Assembly (NCBI GenBank): GCA_938083195.1
Contig: CALKCK010000041.1
Coordinates: 1-64,000, forward strand
Direction of reading: 5' to 3'
Source of the DNA: an uncultured Pirellulaceae bacterium
Lineage (GTDB): Bacteria > Planctomycetota > Planctomycetia > Pirellulales > Pirellulaceae
Length of the DNA: 64,000 nucleotides
Under the pieces are notes generated by a model that was not told the origin of the DNA, searched no databases, and saw only the letters and a program-made list of their open reading frames with translations. The position numbers and the translations under genes are program-made. Below, in pieces: positions 45,614 through 56,105 of the stretch. Positions within the stretch are counted from its first letter, which is position 1. Each line of letters begins with the position of its first letter.

Positions 45614-46966
45614 ATGCCGAAACTATCTGAGGTTCTCGACGGTTCGGCTACGGCGCTGTTAACCATCGCACCACTTCTCCCCACCAATGCTTCGATCAAC
45701 GAGGTCGTCAACCAGCTCTCACCAGCCATTGCGAGAGGATATTTCACTCCGCAAGAAGACGAGTTAATTCGCGAGAAGTTCTCAAAATACCTCACAGTCC
45801 GAGCTGCCCTCCATTCAGTACTCCTGGATCTGAAGCCGATTATCTTTAAACAGGTTAAGCCGAATGACGATGAATATGCCGAGGTCTTTCTCATCGCTTT
45901 TTGCACCGCTGCAATGCTTCGCCGATCTGGCCGACATTTGATTATAAATTTCCGCGACAACAAAATGATCCGCAGGAAACTTAATGAAGCGGAGCCCCGC
46001 TATGGAATTCCCCGAAAACAATTCACTGCCATTTACAGGTCTCTAACCTCACTTAGAAACGTGATTACCTTCCGACAAGGCGTAAGTTATTTCGAAAACA
46101 ATCGGGACAAGATCCTTGCCCTCGAGGCAAATCCCAAATTATCTCCGATTGTAGAACTATTGAAATTAGAATTACCGTACATCGCGAGCAACCTCGACGA
46201 AGACCTTAAAAAACGACTTCAATTTCGCCTTCACTCCGCCAAACGCAGAGGTATTGGAATCGTTCATAGAACAAGTTTTAGCGCATTTAAAATTTCCGGA
46301 CGCTTGCTCTCTGAGATTCGGAACCAATGGAAACGGAAGCGTGTCACACCGATTGTGCAACGCAAACTCCAGCGTTTTCTCCAACCTGGAGACGTCATCA
46401 TCACTCGTCATGATGATGCGGCCACCAATTTATTCCTGCCCGGGTTTTGGCCACATGCATCTCTTTACATCGGCAGCCAAAAAGAGCGTGAAGCACTGGA
46501 TCCAGACCATTCGCTGCCACAACTCCAACGCTCCAAAGATCCAAAGTGCGTCCTCGAAGCACGTAAAGATGGCGTGCTTTTCCGAGAACTCAATGACACG
46601 CTTAACGTGGATGCCTGTACCATCATTCGACCTAAGTTGTCCAAAGAACATATTCGTGACGGGGTCGCCCGGGCCATGAGCCATGAAGGCAAAGAATATG
46701 ACTTTGAATTTGACTTTACCCGCGCCGACAAACTCGTATGCACTGAAGTCGTCTACCGGGCCTTCCACGGGATCGGCGAAATGCAATTTGAATTAACCAA
46801 TCGTTCCGGTCGACTCTGCCTCTCCGCCGAAGACCTTTTAGACAGCGCAGTCGACGACCAGTATTTCACCGTAGTTGCAGTCTATGGATTCAAGGGAAAT
46901 CGTTTCTTTGAAAAGGAATCCGCAGTTCAAAAACTAATTGAGAGTTACCGGGAAAAAATCAAGTAA
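45614..46966 (+). CDS. YiiX/YebB-like NlpC/P60-type cysteine hydrolase with N-terminal domain
   Basis: A 450-residue protein. The C-terminal 180 residues have a permuted papain-like (NlpC/P60, YiiX type) fold. His281 lies in WPHASLYIG and Cys376 in LVCTEVVYRAFHG, with FLQPGDVIIT at the domain start; in permuted members the His comes before the Cys, as here. Members cleave peptide, amide or lipid bonds. About 230 helical N-terminal residues match nothing recognised. The ATG at 45614 is chosen because AAGGAG lies nine bases upstream; an ATG at 45479 would add 45 residues. No signal peptide is seen, so it may act in the cytoplasm. Confidence 0.78.
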   Translation: MPKLSEVLDGSATALLTIAPLLPTNASINEVVNQLSPAIARGYFTPQEDELIREKFSKYLTVRAALHSVLLDLKPIIFKQVKPNDDEYAEVFLIAFCTAAMLRRSGRHLIINFRDNKMIRRKLNEAEPRYGIPRKQFTAIYRSLTSLRNVITFRQGVSYFENNRDKILALEANPKLSPIVELLKLELPYIASNLDEDLKKRLQFRLHSAKRRGIGIVHRTSFSAFKISGRLLSEIRNQWKRKRVTPIVQRKLQRFLQPGDVIITRHDDAATNLFLPGFWPHASLYIGSQKEREALDPDHSLPQLQRSKDPKCVLEARKDGVLFRELNDTLNVDACTIIRPKLSKEHIRDGVARAMSHEGKEYDFEFDFTRADKLVCTEVVYRAFHGIGEMQFELTNRSGRLCLSAEDLLDSAVDDQYFTVVAVYGFKGNRFFEKESAVQKLIESYREKIK

Positions 46967-47131
46967 TCTCCAATTCACCAGCGCCGTTAGGGAACCTGAC
47001 CCCGTCCTCTCAAGAACCGATGAATTCAGCAGAACTGACATCGAGTCCAAACAAACGCCCGCTGAGTTGCCCCGACAAACCAAATTACCGGCATACTCCC
47101 TACCGCTTCTCTGCCAGTAAGTCAGATTAAA

Positions 47132-48976
47132 TTGGACATAAAGCGTCCCGCTGCTTTGCTGTGCATCACCAAAAATATGACCGATAAGATGGAAGCGGAG
47201 TCCTACGGACATGACAACCTGCTGATTCACGGTCTCTCAGGCGAATTCAAAGCGATGGCAAAACCAAAACTAAAACTTCATTTAAGCGAAAAAGTGAATT
47301 GCCTCGACGCTCGCAAAGCCGGTCGATACGTCAATTTACCAAGAGTGATTTGGGTTGCTGCTTGCTTGCTTCCACTAACATTTCCCTTGCTCGCCAAGGG
47401 CCAGCAACTTGAGACATCGCCCGCAGCCCTAAACCCTATTGCCAATCCTTCCAACCCCAGAACTCTGACGGCATTCGGGGATCAACTGAACTCGATCCCA
47501 GTCATACCAGCAACCTCAAGGGCGCGGCGTGAAGCACCCGAATTTCAATTTCAATCTGAACAGAAGGCTGGCAAATTTCGCGAAACAGGCATCAGCCAAC
47601 AAGACGATTTCTTCGCTACAGAAACACCCGTTTTTGAATCGTTCCCTCAGCTTGACTCTGATTCACCAACCCCACTCTCAACCCAGAAACCACTTGAACG
47701 GGCGATAAGCCCATCGCCCAGTCCATTCCTCCCCTCCATTCAATCTGTATCCCCCAAGTCCTCAGGCGGAATCACCTCTGCTGCGCCGTCCAATGACGCC
47801 AATGGACCCGATGACAACACGATCGTCCAAAGATTTCCCGATGGAACACCCAGTATCATTCGCAAAGTGCAATTAGATGAAAATGGAAACTACAGAAATC
47901 AAGGGGCGTGGGAGTCGTTCGATAAAACTGGCCAGATCATCACCAAGGGAAATTACAACGAAGGCAAGATGGACGGCTCATGGAGCCGAATCCACGCTGC
48001 CGACTCCGGCGGTCTATTTAAAACTAAACCGTTCAATCTCTTCAAAGGCCCATTTCTTTCGGTGGCACAATTTAAGAATGGACAATTAAATGGCATGTGG
48101 TCAATCTACGACCAATTTGGTTTGAAAATTTTTGAAATTAATTACAAACAGGGAATCAGAGACGGCTCGGCAAACTGGTTTTATCCAAACAGTGCAAAAA
48201 TGAGAGTCGCGACCTTCAAAAGTGGCTACCTCGATGGCGACGTTATCGAGTTCAACGAAGCCGAACAAATTCTCGACCAGCAACGCTACGTCGTTGGACG
48301 TCCTATCATAAGAAACTCAACGTTCTACCGGCCAAACGTCAAAAAAACAGTCGACTATTTTCTTGGCCCACAAAACAAACCTCAGGCAAAAGATAACTGG
48401 TGGGCTGCCCAACCCGCAGTGTACCGAACGCTCGGATCCCAAATTCAAGACGGATCAGCGATGTCATGGTTTGAAAATGGCCAACCCAAAAAACGGGGAC
48501 AATTTAATAGCGGACAACCTTCGGGACAATTCGTTTGGTGGCACGAAAATGGAAATAAACAAACAGAAGGAACCTACGAAAACGGAAAGAAATCGGAACG
48601 CTGGGTCTGGTGGTACGAGAACGGCATGAAACGTATCGAAGGCACTTATCAAAATGACCAACCCATCCGTCTGTGGCGGGCATGGAATGAAGACGGTTCG
48701 TTAGAAACCGAAAAAGATTACGCCAATCTTAGGCCTCCCATCAGTTCTACTAACGGCGAACCGTCTGTCGAGGGTACCGATATTGAGATTGCCCCAAACT
48801 CTTTACCGAGTCCAAAGCAGGAGGAATCCGAAAGCAAACTTGAACAGATTGAACTTCTGCCTCCCCCCAAAGACGAACTACCAAACGTCACCGAGGAAAT
48901 TGAATTGGGTGACACCTTGGAACTCGCTTCCCCTCAAACCGACAATCCTCCCAATGATGCGGAAACGATCAAATAG
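47132..48976 (+). CDS. Exported MORN-type (YwqK-like) repeat protein
   Basis: A protein of up to 614 residues. A hydrophobic stretch, VIWVAACLLPLTFPLLAKG, acts as signal sequence or anchor. A Ser/Pro-rich region follows, then about seven MORN_2-type units such as ENGNKQTEGTYENGKKSERWVWW and its neighbours. The tail is acidic and Pro-rich. Units of this type form extended beta-hairpins that bind proteins or membranes; the name antitoxin used for YwqK relatives is not supported here. The TTG at 47132 is the longest start; ATG codons at 47177 and 47255 are alternatives, and the latter would put the signal closer to the N-terminus. Confidence 0.75.
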   Translation: MDIKRPAALLCITKNMTDKMEAESYGHDNLLIHGLSGEFKAMAKPKLKLHLSEKVNCLDARKAGRYVNLPRVIWVAACLLPLTFPLLAKGQQLETSPAALNPIANPSNPRTLTAFGDQLNSIPVIPATSRARREAPEFQFQSEQKAGKFRETGISQQDDFFATETPVFESFPQLDSDSPTPLSTQKPLERAISPSPSPFLPSIQSVSPKSSGGITSAAPSNDANGPDDNTIVQRFPDGTPSIIRKVQLDENGNYRNQGAWESFDKTGQIITKGNYNEGKMDGSWSRIHAADSGGLFKTKPFNLFKGPFLSVAQFKNGQLNGMWSIYDQFGLKIFEINYKQGIRDGSANWFYPNSAKMRVATFKSGYLDGDVIEFNEAEQILDQQRYVVGRPIIRNSTFYRPNVKKTVDYFLGPQNKPQAKDNWWAAQPAVYRTLGSQIQDGSAMSWFENGQPKKRGQFNSGQPSGQFVWWHENGNKQTEGTYENGKKSERWVWWYENGMKRIEGTYQNDQPIRLWRAWNEDGSLETEKDYANLRPPISSTNGEPSVEGTDIEIAPNSLPSPKQEESESKLEQIELLPPPKDELPNVTEEIELGDTLELASPQTDNPPNDAETIK

Positions 48977-49098
48977 TCTTTCAAAAAGCTGTATTCGTCA
49001 GAACACGTCTCAATTTGGCCACCAACGACGTTAGAACCTGGAAGCTTCGTCCTCAACGTTTCTCGTGATCTCGCCTTTTCGTCAGCCAATCCTAGGAC

Positions 49099-49986
49099 TC
49101 AGTCCGCATGTTCTGCCATGGGATCAAAATCGAGATACCGTTTTAGGAATGCAGTCAGAATGTAAAAAGGAATGGTGTCGAACAACGCGATCACCAACTT
49201 AAAGACGTACCCCGTGATGATAAACATCAGCAACTTTTGGAAAAGCTCATCGGCAGGCAACCCCGCCGGTATGGGCAAAGCATGTGCGTAAAAATGAGTG
49301 ATTAAAATCACGGCCACTGTGTCGACCGCCTGACTCACCACGGTTGACCCATTATTCCGCAACCATAAATGCTTTCCCTTGGTCAGACGCTTCCAAAAGT
49401 GAAACAAATATACATCGCAAAATTGCGCAGCGAGATACGCAATCATTGAAGCCGCAACCGCTCCAAAGGTAAGTGCACGCATTTGATAAAAGGCAAAACT
49501 ATTTGGATCAAAGACGTTGCCCTCGACGATCGACACGCTCTCGATCGGAGGCAAGCCTGTCTGCGGATCCATTGTTGGAACTTGGGGCATGATCCCTCCG
49601 ATGTACAGGATAAAAACGACCCAAACGTTTAGAAAAAAACCGACCGTCACTACCCAATTTGCTCGACGACGCCCATAGAACTCGCTTATTAAATCAGTAC
49701 AGAGAAAGGTAACAGGGTAGGGGAGCACCCCAATAGCTAGCGCAAAACTCCAACCTTCGGCAGTACTCGCCCACTGCCCCCAACTCACCGTCCGACCGGC
49801 ATCTGTCGCATCAACGCTAAAAAGAACAAGGAACCGACTAATCCCTAGAATGTTGAGCATCGTCAACGAGCCTAAAAAGAGCCCCGCCATAACCAAAAAG
49901 ACTCGCTCTCGCCTCGCTTGCAAGTGTGAAACTTCGATGGGATGAAGCGGCTCTATCAGTCTGGACGTTTTTTCTGCTAATTTCAT
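49099..49986 (-). CDS. yhhQ: VUT-family queuosine precursor transporter (YhhQ)
   Basis: A 295-residue inner-membrane protein with six hydrophobic segments that imports 7-deazaguanine precursors for queuosine tRNA modification. The family block LCTDLISEFYGRRRANWVV is clear, as is AAQFCDVYLFHFWKRLTKGKH. The C-terminal NNGSTVVSQAVDTVAVI segment is typical. A polar insertion lies between the third and fourth segments (MDPQTGLPPIES). Other queuosine genes are not nearby. Confidence 0.92.
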   Translation of the reverse strand: MKLAEKTSRLIEPLHPIEVSHLQARRERVFLVMAGLFLGSLTMLNILGISRFLVLFSVDATDAGRTVSWGQWASTAEGWSFALAIGVLPYPVTFLCTDLISEFYGRRRANWVVTVGFFLNVWVVFILYIGGIMPQVPTMDPQTGLPPIESVSIVEGNVFDPNSFAFYQMRALTFGAVAASMIAYLAAQFCDVYLFHFWKRLTKGKHLWLRNNGSTVVSQAVDTVAVILITHFYAHALPIPAGLPADELFQKLLMFIITGYVFKLVIALFDTIPFYILTAFLKRYLDFDPMAEHAD

Positions 49987-50495
49987 TTTTTAACCTTGGA
50001 AGCAAATTTCTCGGTGGCCAGAAAAAATGCTACGCCATAAAAACAGCAAATCGACTTACCTTCATTTCAAGAGCAGCATCCAGCTCAGGCCTGAGGTTGT
50101 TTATCGACAACCATCATTGCAAGGGGACTGGATCGCTATCTTAATCGAAATCAAGCGTTTTTTGATGGGCTATCGCCAAGTTACTTTCCGCGGTTGGGAA
50201 ATTCCTCCCTCAACCTAATTCTGCCGCCGCTTCGACGATACAAACAACCAAGCCTGCCTAAAATTTAATTCGAACGCCTTGATTGGCAAAAACACCGGAA
50301 ATTTTGATTTTAGAACTCTCCGGTTTAGCCCCTAGAAACACCGAACCGAATCGGTAAAATATGGCCTGCTCTTTAACATTTCAAACCGCCCATTTTAACG
50401 ATGGCGACCTCTCGGACGACATCCACGATTCGTCCTTAAGCGGGTCGCAACAATCGTTTGATAACGATTATCGTCGTCACACTTACGAGGTTCAT
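49987..50495. other. Region upstream of gcvT
   Basis: This stretch of about 509 bases lies between yhhQ and the chosen gcvT start. An open frame extends upstream of gcvT to 50361, but its extra 45 residues are unlike the family. No glycine riboswitch core was recognised. A short inverted repeat ACCGGA/TCCGGT occurs near 50296-50331. The promoter of the gcv cluster should lie here. Confidence 0.5.
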
Positions 50496-51614
50496 GTGGA
50501 CTCAGACAAACAACTATTGAAAACGCCGCTCCACCAATGGCATATTGACCACCAAGGACGCATGGTGGAATTTGCTGGTTGGTCGATGCCTGTGCAATAC
50601 ACGAGTATTATCGACGAACACCAGCAAACCCGTAACTCGATCGGCATGTTTGATGTTTCTCACATGGGACGACTTTATTTTTCTGGAACCAATGTTGCCG
50701 AATTTCTCGACGGTCTAACGACACGACGGGTTGCCGGGGTGGAATGCGGGAAAATCCGATACTCTTTGATGACCAACGATTCGGGTGGAATTCTCGATGA
50801 CGTCTTGGTCTATCACTTGCCCGATCTCAACGGCGCACCATTTCATATGATGGTTGTGAATGCTAGTAATCGAGCCAAAATTGTCAGTTGGCTAGATGAA
50901 CGCAAATTGGGCACGGATATTCAAATCGATGATCGCACCGAAGCCTCTGCCATGATTGCAGTTCAAGGCCCGTTGGCTAACGCTGCAGTAAAAAAATTAT
51001 CCGAAGTCGATCCAGACTCTCTCGCCTACTACACCGGAACAACGACTCGCATCTGCGGAAGAGAAGCAGTCCTTTCTCGGACAGGCTATACCGGTGAGGA
51101 CGGATGTGAAATCATGGTCTCCAGCGAAGATGCCCAAGTCATATGGGATGAGGTTTTTAACCTCGCTGCAGAAACGGGAGGGGGCGCCGCCGGACTAGCC
51201 GCAAGGGACACGCTCCGCCTAGAAGCCGGAATGCCTCTTTATGGCCACGAACTCAATGAAGCAACCAACCCCGCCCAAACTGATTTGAAATTTGCGATTC
51301 AAATGAAGGGGCGTGAGTTTGTTGGTCGATCCTCTATTGCAGAAGCAAGAAAAGATAGCGACCTGTGGATCCGAACTGGACTCGAACTTGAAGGGCGTCG
51401 GGCTGCTCGCGAAGATTGCAAAATCTTCCATGGCGAACAAGCGGTGGGCGTCGTCACCAGCGGAAGCTACACACCGACACTCCAAAAGTCGATCTCAATG
51501 GCTTATATCCATCCTGACCATCGGGAACTGGGAACAACACTTTCTGTTGACATTCGCGGGAAATTGCACAAAGCGACTGTCGTTCAAGTACCCTTTTACC
51601 AACGAACTGTTTGA
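50496..51614 (+). CDS. gcvT: Glycine cleavage system T protein (aminomethyltransferase)
   Basis: A 372-residue tetrahydrofolate-dependent enzyme that takes the methylene group from the aminomethyl-lipoyl arm of GcvH and frees ammonia. Family blocks are TPLHQWHIDHQGRMVEFAGWSMPVQY, IGMFDVSHMGR, ALLSRTGYTGEDG-like LSRTGYTGEDGCE and the C-terminal VTSGSYTPTLQKSI. The start is GTG at 50496, five bases after GAGG, giving normal family length; a longer frame from 50361 is less likely. It leads the gcvT-gcvH-gcvP series. Confidence 0.95.
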   Translation: MDSDKQLLKTPLHQWHIDHQGRMVEFAGWSMPVQYTSIIDEHQQTRNSIGMFDVSHMGRLYFSGTNVAEFLDGLTTRRVAGVECGKIRYSLMTNDSGGILDDVLVYHLPDLNGAPFHMMVVNASNRAKIVSWLDERKLGTDIQIDDRTEASAMIAVQGPLANAAVKKLSEVDPDSLAYYTGTTTRICGREAVLSRTGYTGEDGCEIMVSSEDAQVIWDEVFNLAAETGGGAAGLAARDTLRLEAGMPLYGHELNEATNPAQTDLKFAIQMKGREFVGRSSIAEARKDSDLWIRTGLELEGRRAAREDCKIFHGEQAVGVVTSGSYTPTLQKSISMAYIHPDHRELGTTLSVDIRGKLHKATVVQVPFYQRTV

Positions 51615-51696
51615 CGGCTTCGATGTCGTTTACCAGTTACCGATACGAACTAATAGATAATCCAATTCCAACCTTTCAATTGATGGAGCTTTTACG

Positions 51697-52089
51697 GTGA
51701 CACCAGAAGAACTAATTTTTGCTGAAACACACGAATGGGCCCATATCGCAGAGCAAGACGGAGAAAAAATTGCCACCATCGGCATTTCAGCCAACGCAGT
51801 GGAAGCTTTGACCGATTTGGTCTACATGGATTTGCCAGCCGCCGGCACAACGGTTACCGCGGGCAATTCGTTTGGAGAAGTCGAGTCAGTGAAAGCAACC
51901 AGTGAGCTTTACAGTCCAATGAACGGTGAGATCGTAGAAGTTAACACCGGACTACCAGACAATTTAGAGATCCTTAACTCCGACCCTTACGGCGAAGGCT
52001 GGATCATCAAAGTAAAGGTCAGTGGAGATACTCCTGAAAACCTAATGGATTACGTTGCTTACCAAAAGCAGTGCGACGAAGCACATTAA
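51697..52089 (+). CDS. gcvH: Glycine cleavage system H protein
   Basis: A 130-residue lipoyl carrier protein that shuttles the aminomethyl group between GcvP, GcvT and lipoamide dehydrogenase. The lipoyl-attachment Lys is K66 in ESVKATSELYSP. The HEWAHIAEQDG start and GEGWIIKVKV end match the family. The start is GTG at 51697 with GGAG eight bases upstream. It lies 82 bases after gcvT. Confidence 0.96.
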   Translation: MTPEELIFAETHEWAHIAEQDGEKIATIGISANAVEALTDLVYMDLPAAGTTVTAGNSFGEVESVKATSELYSPMNGEIVEVNTGLPDNLEILNSDPYGEGWIIKVKVSGDTPENLMDYVAYQKQCDEAH

Positions 52090-52273
52090 GTCCTGCTTGG
52101 TTTCACGGGTTTACAAATAGGCCCAGCTTTTCTTAACCGGGTTCTTGCTTCAAATAGGCAGGATACGTCTCCGGCTCGAAATGCAACGTGGAATTCAATG
52201 CAACAGTATTCCAAGAATTTTAATTCGATTGTCGTTTAAATCATTGCCAAAACACCTTGCTTTGAACGACCTC

Positions 52274-52322
52274 GCTAACGTTCGTTAGCTCCGATTTAAC
52301 ACGTCGACGCAATCAGTCGACG
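52274..52322 (+). promoter_or_regulatory. Two adjacent hairpins upstream of gcvP
   Basis: GCTAACG (52274-52280) pairs with CGTTAGC (52283-52289), and CGTCGAC (52302-52308) pairs with GTCGACG (52316-52322). Both stems are perfect 7-bp inverted repeats and the second ends 18 bases before the gcvP start. No T-run follows. They may control gcvP translation or message stability. Confidence 0.55.
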
Positions 52323-52339
52323 CTTAACCTCTAGACGAA

Positions 52340-55252
52340 GTGAACCAATCAATGACAACCCAATCGCTTGAAGGCACTGACATTCGGCAACTGGCGCAAC
52401 GAGAAGATTTCATCGACCGTCACATTGGCCCCAGTGCGAGTGAGATTACGGAAATGCTTGCCACCGTTGGCGCTGGATCACTCGAGGACCTGATTGGTTC
52501 AACGGTACCTGCGAGTATTTTGCTTGAGCAAGCTCTTAACTTGCCGCAAAGCACTACGGAGCATGCAACGCTTAAACAACTTCGTAGTTACGCAGACGAG
52601 AACGTTGTCAATCGTTCAATGATCGGCATGGGTTACTACGGAACACATGTCCCCAACATTATTCTTCGAAACGTACTCGAGAATCCCGGTTGGTATACCG
52701 CTTACACGCCTTATCAGGCAGAAATTGCGCAGGGTCGTCTGGAGAGCCTGCTGACGTTCCAGCAAATGGTCATGGACCTCACGGGCATGGCGATGGCTAA
52801 CGCTTCGTTACTCGATGAAGCAACCGCGGCGGCCGAAGCCATGGCGCTTTGTAAGCGAGCCAGCAAACTTGCATGCAACCAATTTTTCGTGGCCGACGAT
52901 GTGCATCCTCAGACGTTGGATGTCATTCAAACACGGGCAAAATACTTTGGATTCGAATTAATCATCGGACCCACTGAGTCTGCCGGCGATCATGAAGTTT
53001 TCGGAGCGCTACTTCAGTACCCTGGTTCGACGGGAGAGATTAAAGATTTAACCTCTGTTATCGACAGCATCCATGAGCGAAAGGCACTGGTGGCAGTCGC
53101 CAGTGATCTATTGAGCCTGACTCTTCTCAAGCCACCAGGGGAAATGGGAGCCGACATTGTTCTTGGCAGTGCTCAACGATTCGGCGTGCCAATGGGTTTT
53201 GGCGGACCTCACGCCGCTTTCTTTGCGACCCGCGATGCCTACAAACGTTCCGCACCAGGACGAATCATTGGTGTCTCTAAAGACCGACGCGGAAAAACGG
53301 CACTTCGCATGGCGATGCAGACACGGGAACAACATATTCGCCGAGACAAAGCCACGTCCAACATCTGTACAGCCCAAGCACTCTTGGCCAACATGGCAGT
53401 GTTTTATGCGGTCTATCATGGCCCTGAACAACTGAAAACGATCGCCACGCGAGTGCATTCACTCACGCATTTTGCCGCCCAGCGTCTTCAATCAGCAGGT
53501 TTCGAACTGGCACATCAAAGCTTCTTCGACACAGTTTCCGTTGTCACAGAAAACGCGGAATCGATCGTGAGCACGGCAACAAAAGAATTTGGATTGAACC
53601 TTCGACTCATTGACGCAAACCACGTTGGCTTCAGTTTTGACGAAACGACCAACGGTGAAGACATCATTCTGTTGTTGTCTGCCTTCGGAGTCGATACTGT
53701 TGACATCGACCCTGAACTTTCTGGAGAGGTACTCACTTCGTCTGTTCCTGCCGAACTGATTCGCCAATCCGAATTCCTGACCCACCCAGTTTTTCATCGA
53801 TACCACTCTGAAACGGAAATGCTCCGTTACCTGAAAAGACTTGAGAACAAAGACTTCTCTTTGACGCATGGAATGATTCCGCTGGGTTCATGTACGATGA
53901 AACTCAACGCAACTGCCGAGATGATTCCAGTCACTTTTAATGGGTTTGCAAACGTACACCCCTTCGCACCTCGCGATCAATGGACCGGCTACCAAACCAT
54001 GATCGACGAGTTGCGTGATTGGTTAATTGAAATCACCGGTTACGATGCAATGTCGATGCAACCCAATTCCGGGGCCCAAGGCGAATACGCGGGTCTACTC
54101 GCGATACGCCGCTATCACGAAAGCCTTGGAGAAAGCCATCGTGACATCTGCTTGATCCCTAGTTCTGCTCACGGCACTAACCCCGCCAGTGCGAGCATGA
54201 TGGGTTTGAAAGTCGTTGTCGTTAAAACAGATGACAGCGGAAACATCGATCTCGAAGACCTGAAAACAAAAGCTGAACAACATGCGGATACTCTATCGAG
54301 TCTGATGATCACCTATCCGAGCACGCATGGTGTTTTCGAAGAAACCGTGCGACAGTCCTGCGAGATCGTCCACCAATTCGGCGGGCAGGTTTATATGGAC
54401 GGAGCCAACATGAATGCGTTGGTCGGCATTGCTGCCCCTGGTAAATTTGGATCGGACGTTTCTCACCTCAATCTGCATAAAACATTCTGCATCCCTCACG
54501 GTGGCGGCGGGCCGGGAATGGGGCCAATCGGCGTTAAATCGCACCTCGCTCCCTTCTTACCGAACCATGTTATTCATCCACTGGAAGGACTCAGCACAGC
54601 CGACAACGGTGCTGTATCGGGAGCACAATTTGGAAGTTCGGCCATCCTTCCTATCTCTTGGGCTTATATACACCTGATGGGAGGAGAGGGGCTCAAAAAA
54701 GCGACCCAAGTAGCAATTCTCAACGCCAATTACATCGCCAAAAGACTCGAAGGCGCCTTCGAAGTCCTCTTCAAGGGGCGAAACGACCGAGTCGCCCATG
54801 AGTGCATTATTGACCTGAGACCTCTTAAAGAGTCGACCGGCATTACCGAAGTCGATCTCGCCAAACGACTGATGGATTACGGATTCCACGCCCCCACGAT
54901 GTCGTGGCCTGTGGGAGGAACGATCATGATCGAACCCACAGAAAGTGAATCAAAATCCGAGTTGGATCGTTTCTGCGATGCAATGCTCTCCATTCGGAAA
55001 GAAATCCAAGCGGTCGAAGACGGTTCAGTCACGGCTGAAGCTTGCGTTACCCACCAAGCACCACACACGATGGATGACATTGTCGATGAAAACTGGGACC
55101 GCCCTTACACGCGTGAAGAGGCTGTTTTCCCAAGTCATCAATCACGGCAAGCAAAGTTTTGGCCCACCGTAAATCGTATTGACGATGTCTACGGAGATCG
55201 AAACTTTGTTTGCTCATGCCCTCCGATCTCGGATTACGAAGAGACTGAATAG
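52340..55252 (+). CDS. gcvP: Glycine dehydrogenase (decarboxylating), single-chain GcvP
   Basis: A 970-residue PLP enzyme that decarboxylates glycine and loads the aminomethyl group on GcvH. Both halves (GcvPA and GcvPB) are fused, as in E. coli. The N-terminal half contains [10 protein letters not shown] and [13 protein letters not shown]. The C-terminal half contains [11 protein letters not shown] and the PLP Lys in [16 protein letters not shown] (K714). The start is GTG at 52340; an ATG at 52352 is also possible. GcvL (lipoamide dehydrogenase) is not in the cluster and must be encoded elsewhere. Confidence 0.97.
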   Translation: MNQSMTTQSLEGTDIRQLAQREDFIDRHIGPSASEITEMLATVGAGSLEDLIGSTVPASILLEQALNLPQSTTEHATLKQLRSYADENVVNRSMIGMGYYGTHVPNIILRNVLENPGWYTAYTPYQAEIAQGRLESLLTFQQMVMDLTGMAMANASLLDEATAAAEAMALCKRASKLACNQFFVADDVHPQTLDVIQTRAKYFGFELIIGPTESAGDHEVFGALLQYPGSTGEIKDLTSVIDSIHERKALVAVASDLLSLTLLKPPGEMGADIVLGSAQRFGVPMGFGGPHAAFFATRDAYKRSAPGRIIGVSKDRRGKTALRMAMQTREQHIRRDKATSNICTAQALLANMAVFYAVYHGPEQLKTIATRVHSLTHFAAQRLQSAGFELAHQSFFDTVSVVTENAESIVSTATKEFGLNLRLIDANHVGFSFDETTNGEDIILLLSAFGVDTVDIDPELSGEVLTSSVPAELIRQSEFLTHPVFHRYHSETEMLRYLKRLENKDFSLTHGMIPLGSCTMKLNATAEMIPVTFNGFANVHPFAPRDQWTGYQTMIDELRDWLIEITGYDAMSMQPNSGAQGEYAGLLAIRRYHESLGESHRDICLIPSSAHGTNPASASMMGLKVVVVKTDDSGNIDLEDLKTKAEQHADTLSSLMITYPSTHGVFEETVRQSCEIVHQFGGQVYMDGANMNALVGIAAPGKFGSDVSHLNLHKTFCIPHGGGGPGMGPIGVKSHLAPFLPNHVIHPLEGLSTADNGAVSGAQFGSSAILPISWAYIHLMGGEGLKKATQVAILNANYIAKRLEGAFEVLFKGRNDRVAHECIIDLRPLKESTGITEVDLAKRLMDYGFHAPTMSWPVGGTIMIEPTESESKSELDRFCDAMLSIRKEIQAVEDGSVTAEACVTHQAPHTMDDIVDENWDRPYTREEAVFPSHQSRQAKFWPTVNRIDDVYGDRNFVCSCPPISDYEETE

Positions 55253-55307
55253 TTCAAATTGAACTACCATTGGAAAAGTTGATTGCTAAATAGGAATTCG
55301 AACAACC

Positions 55308-56105
55308 ATGCAGCGGGCTCGTTTAATTATCGATCCACCCTCGACCGGCAGTTGGAACATGGCAGTCGACCAAGCGATTCTGGAAACTGCCGATGAAACC
55401 GGATTGGTAACGCTGCGTTTTTATCAATGGAGCCAACCGACACTATCGTTGGGGTATTTCCAAAAACAGGCCGAACGCGATTGCCATCCTCCAAGCCAAG
55501 CTTGCCCGCTCGTTCGACGTCGAACGGGTGGAGGGGCGATCGTACATGATACTGAACTGACCTATAGCCTTTGTGTGCCCAGCACCAACCGCTGGTCATC
55601 GAAAAACGAAGAGCTGTACGATGCGATTCACAAAATAATCATCGGCCTTCTGAAGGAAGATGGAATTGTAACCACCCTGTACCGAGATGCGTCGGCGGAG
55701 TCGGAAATCGAGAACGGTTTGCTTCGAGTCAATTCGAATCAAAATTCTCCATCGCCTGTCGATCCAAATGCGTTTCTATGCTTCGGGCGACGCTCGCCGG
55801 GCGATGTTGTTTTTAATGGACATAAAATTGTTGGAAGTGCACAACGACGGTTGAAAAACTCCTTGCTTCAACACGGGAGTGTCTTGTATGGGAAGTCTAG
55901 TTTCGCACCAGAATTATGCGGAATCAACGACATTAGCGGTTCCAAGTACACCTTTGAAGATCTGGCAAGTCGGCTTTTGCCATCAATCGAAGATTATCTA
56001 AGTACGAACATGATTCGGCAAGATTTGACGGAAATGGAAAATAGTGCGGCCAAACGAGTCGAGAACAGCCACTTTAGAAACCCTAGGTGGCTTAACCGGA
56101 GCTAG
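55308..56105 (+). CDS. Lipoate-protein ligase / octanoyltransferase family protein
   Basis: A 265-residue protein of the biotin/lipoate A/B ligase family that attaches lipoate or octanoate to carrier proteins such as GcvH. Motifs are NMAVDQAILE, the VRRRTGGGAIVHD substrate block and NGHKIVGSAQRR with the catalytic Lys. It is 55 bases after gcvP and very likely serves the adjacent gcvH. LplA-like ligase and LipM-like transferase cannot be told apart here. Confidence 0.88.
   Translation: MQRARLIIDPPSTGSWNMAVDQAILETADETGLVTLRFYQWSQPTLSLGYFQKQAERDCHPPSQACPLVRRRTGGGAIVHDTELTYSLCVPSTNRWSSKNEELYDAIHKIIIGLLKEDGIVTTLYRDASAESEIENGLLRVNSNQNSPSPVDPNAFLCFGRRSPGDVVFNGHKIVGSAQRRLKNSLLQHGSVLYGKSSFAPELCGINDISGSKYTFEDLASRLLPSIEDYLSTNMIRQDLTEMENSAAKRVENSHFRNPRWLNRS

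Noticed and set aside
47132..48976. Toxin-antitoxin role for the YwqK-like repeat protein
   Set aside because: There is no toxin gene next to it, it is exported, and the repeats alone do not imply antitoxin function.
49987..50495. Possible glycine riboswitch upstream of gcvT
   Set aside because: The conserved tandem aptamer core was not found by eye; only a short inverted repeat is present.
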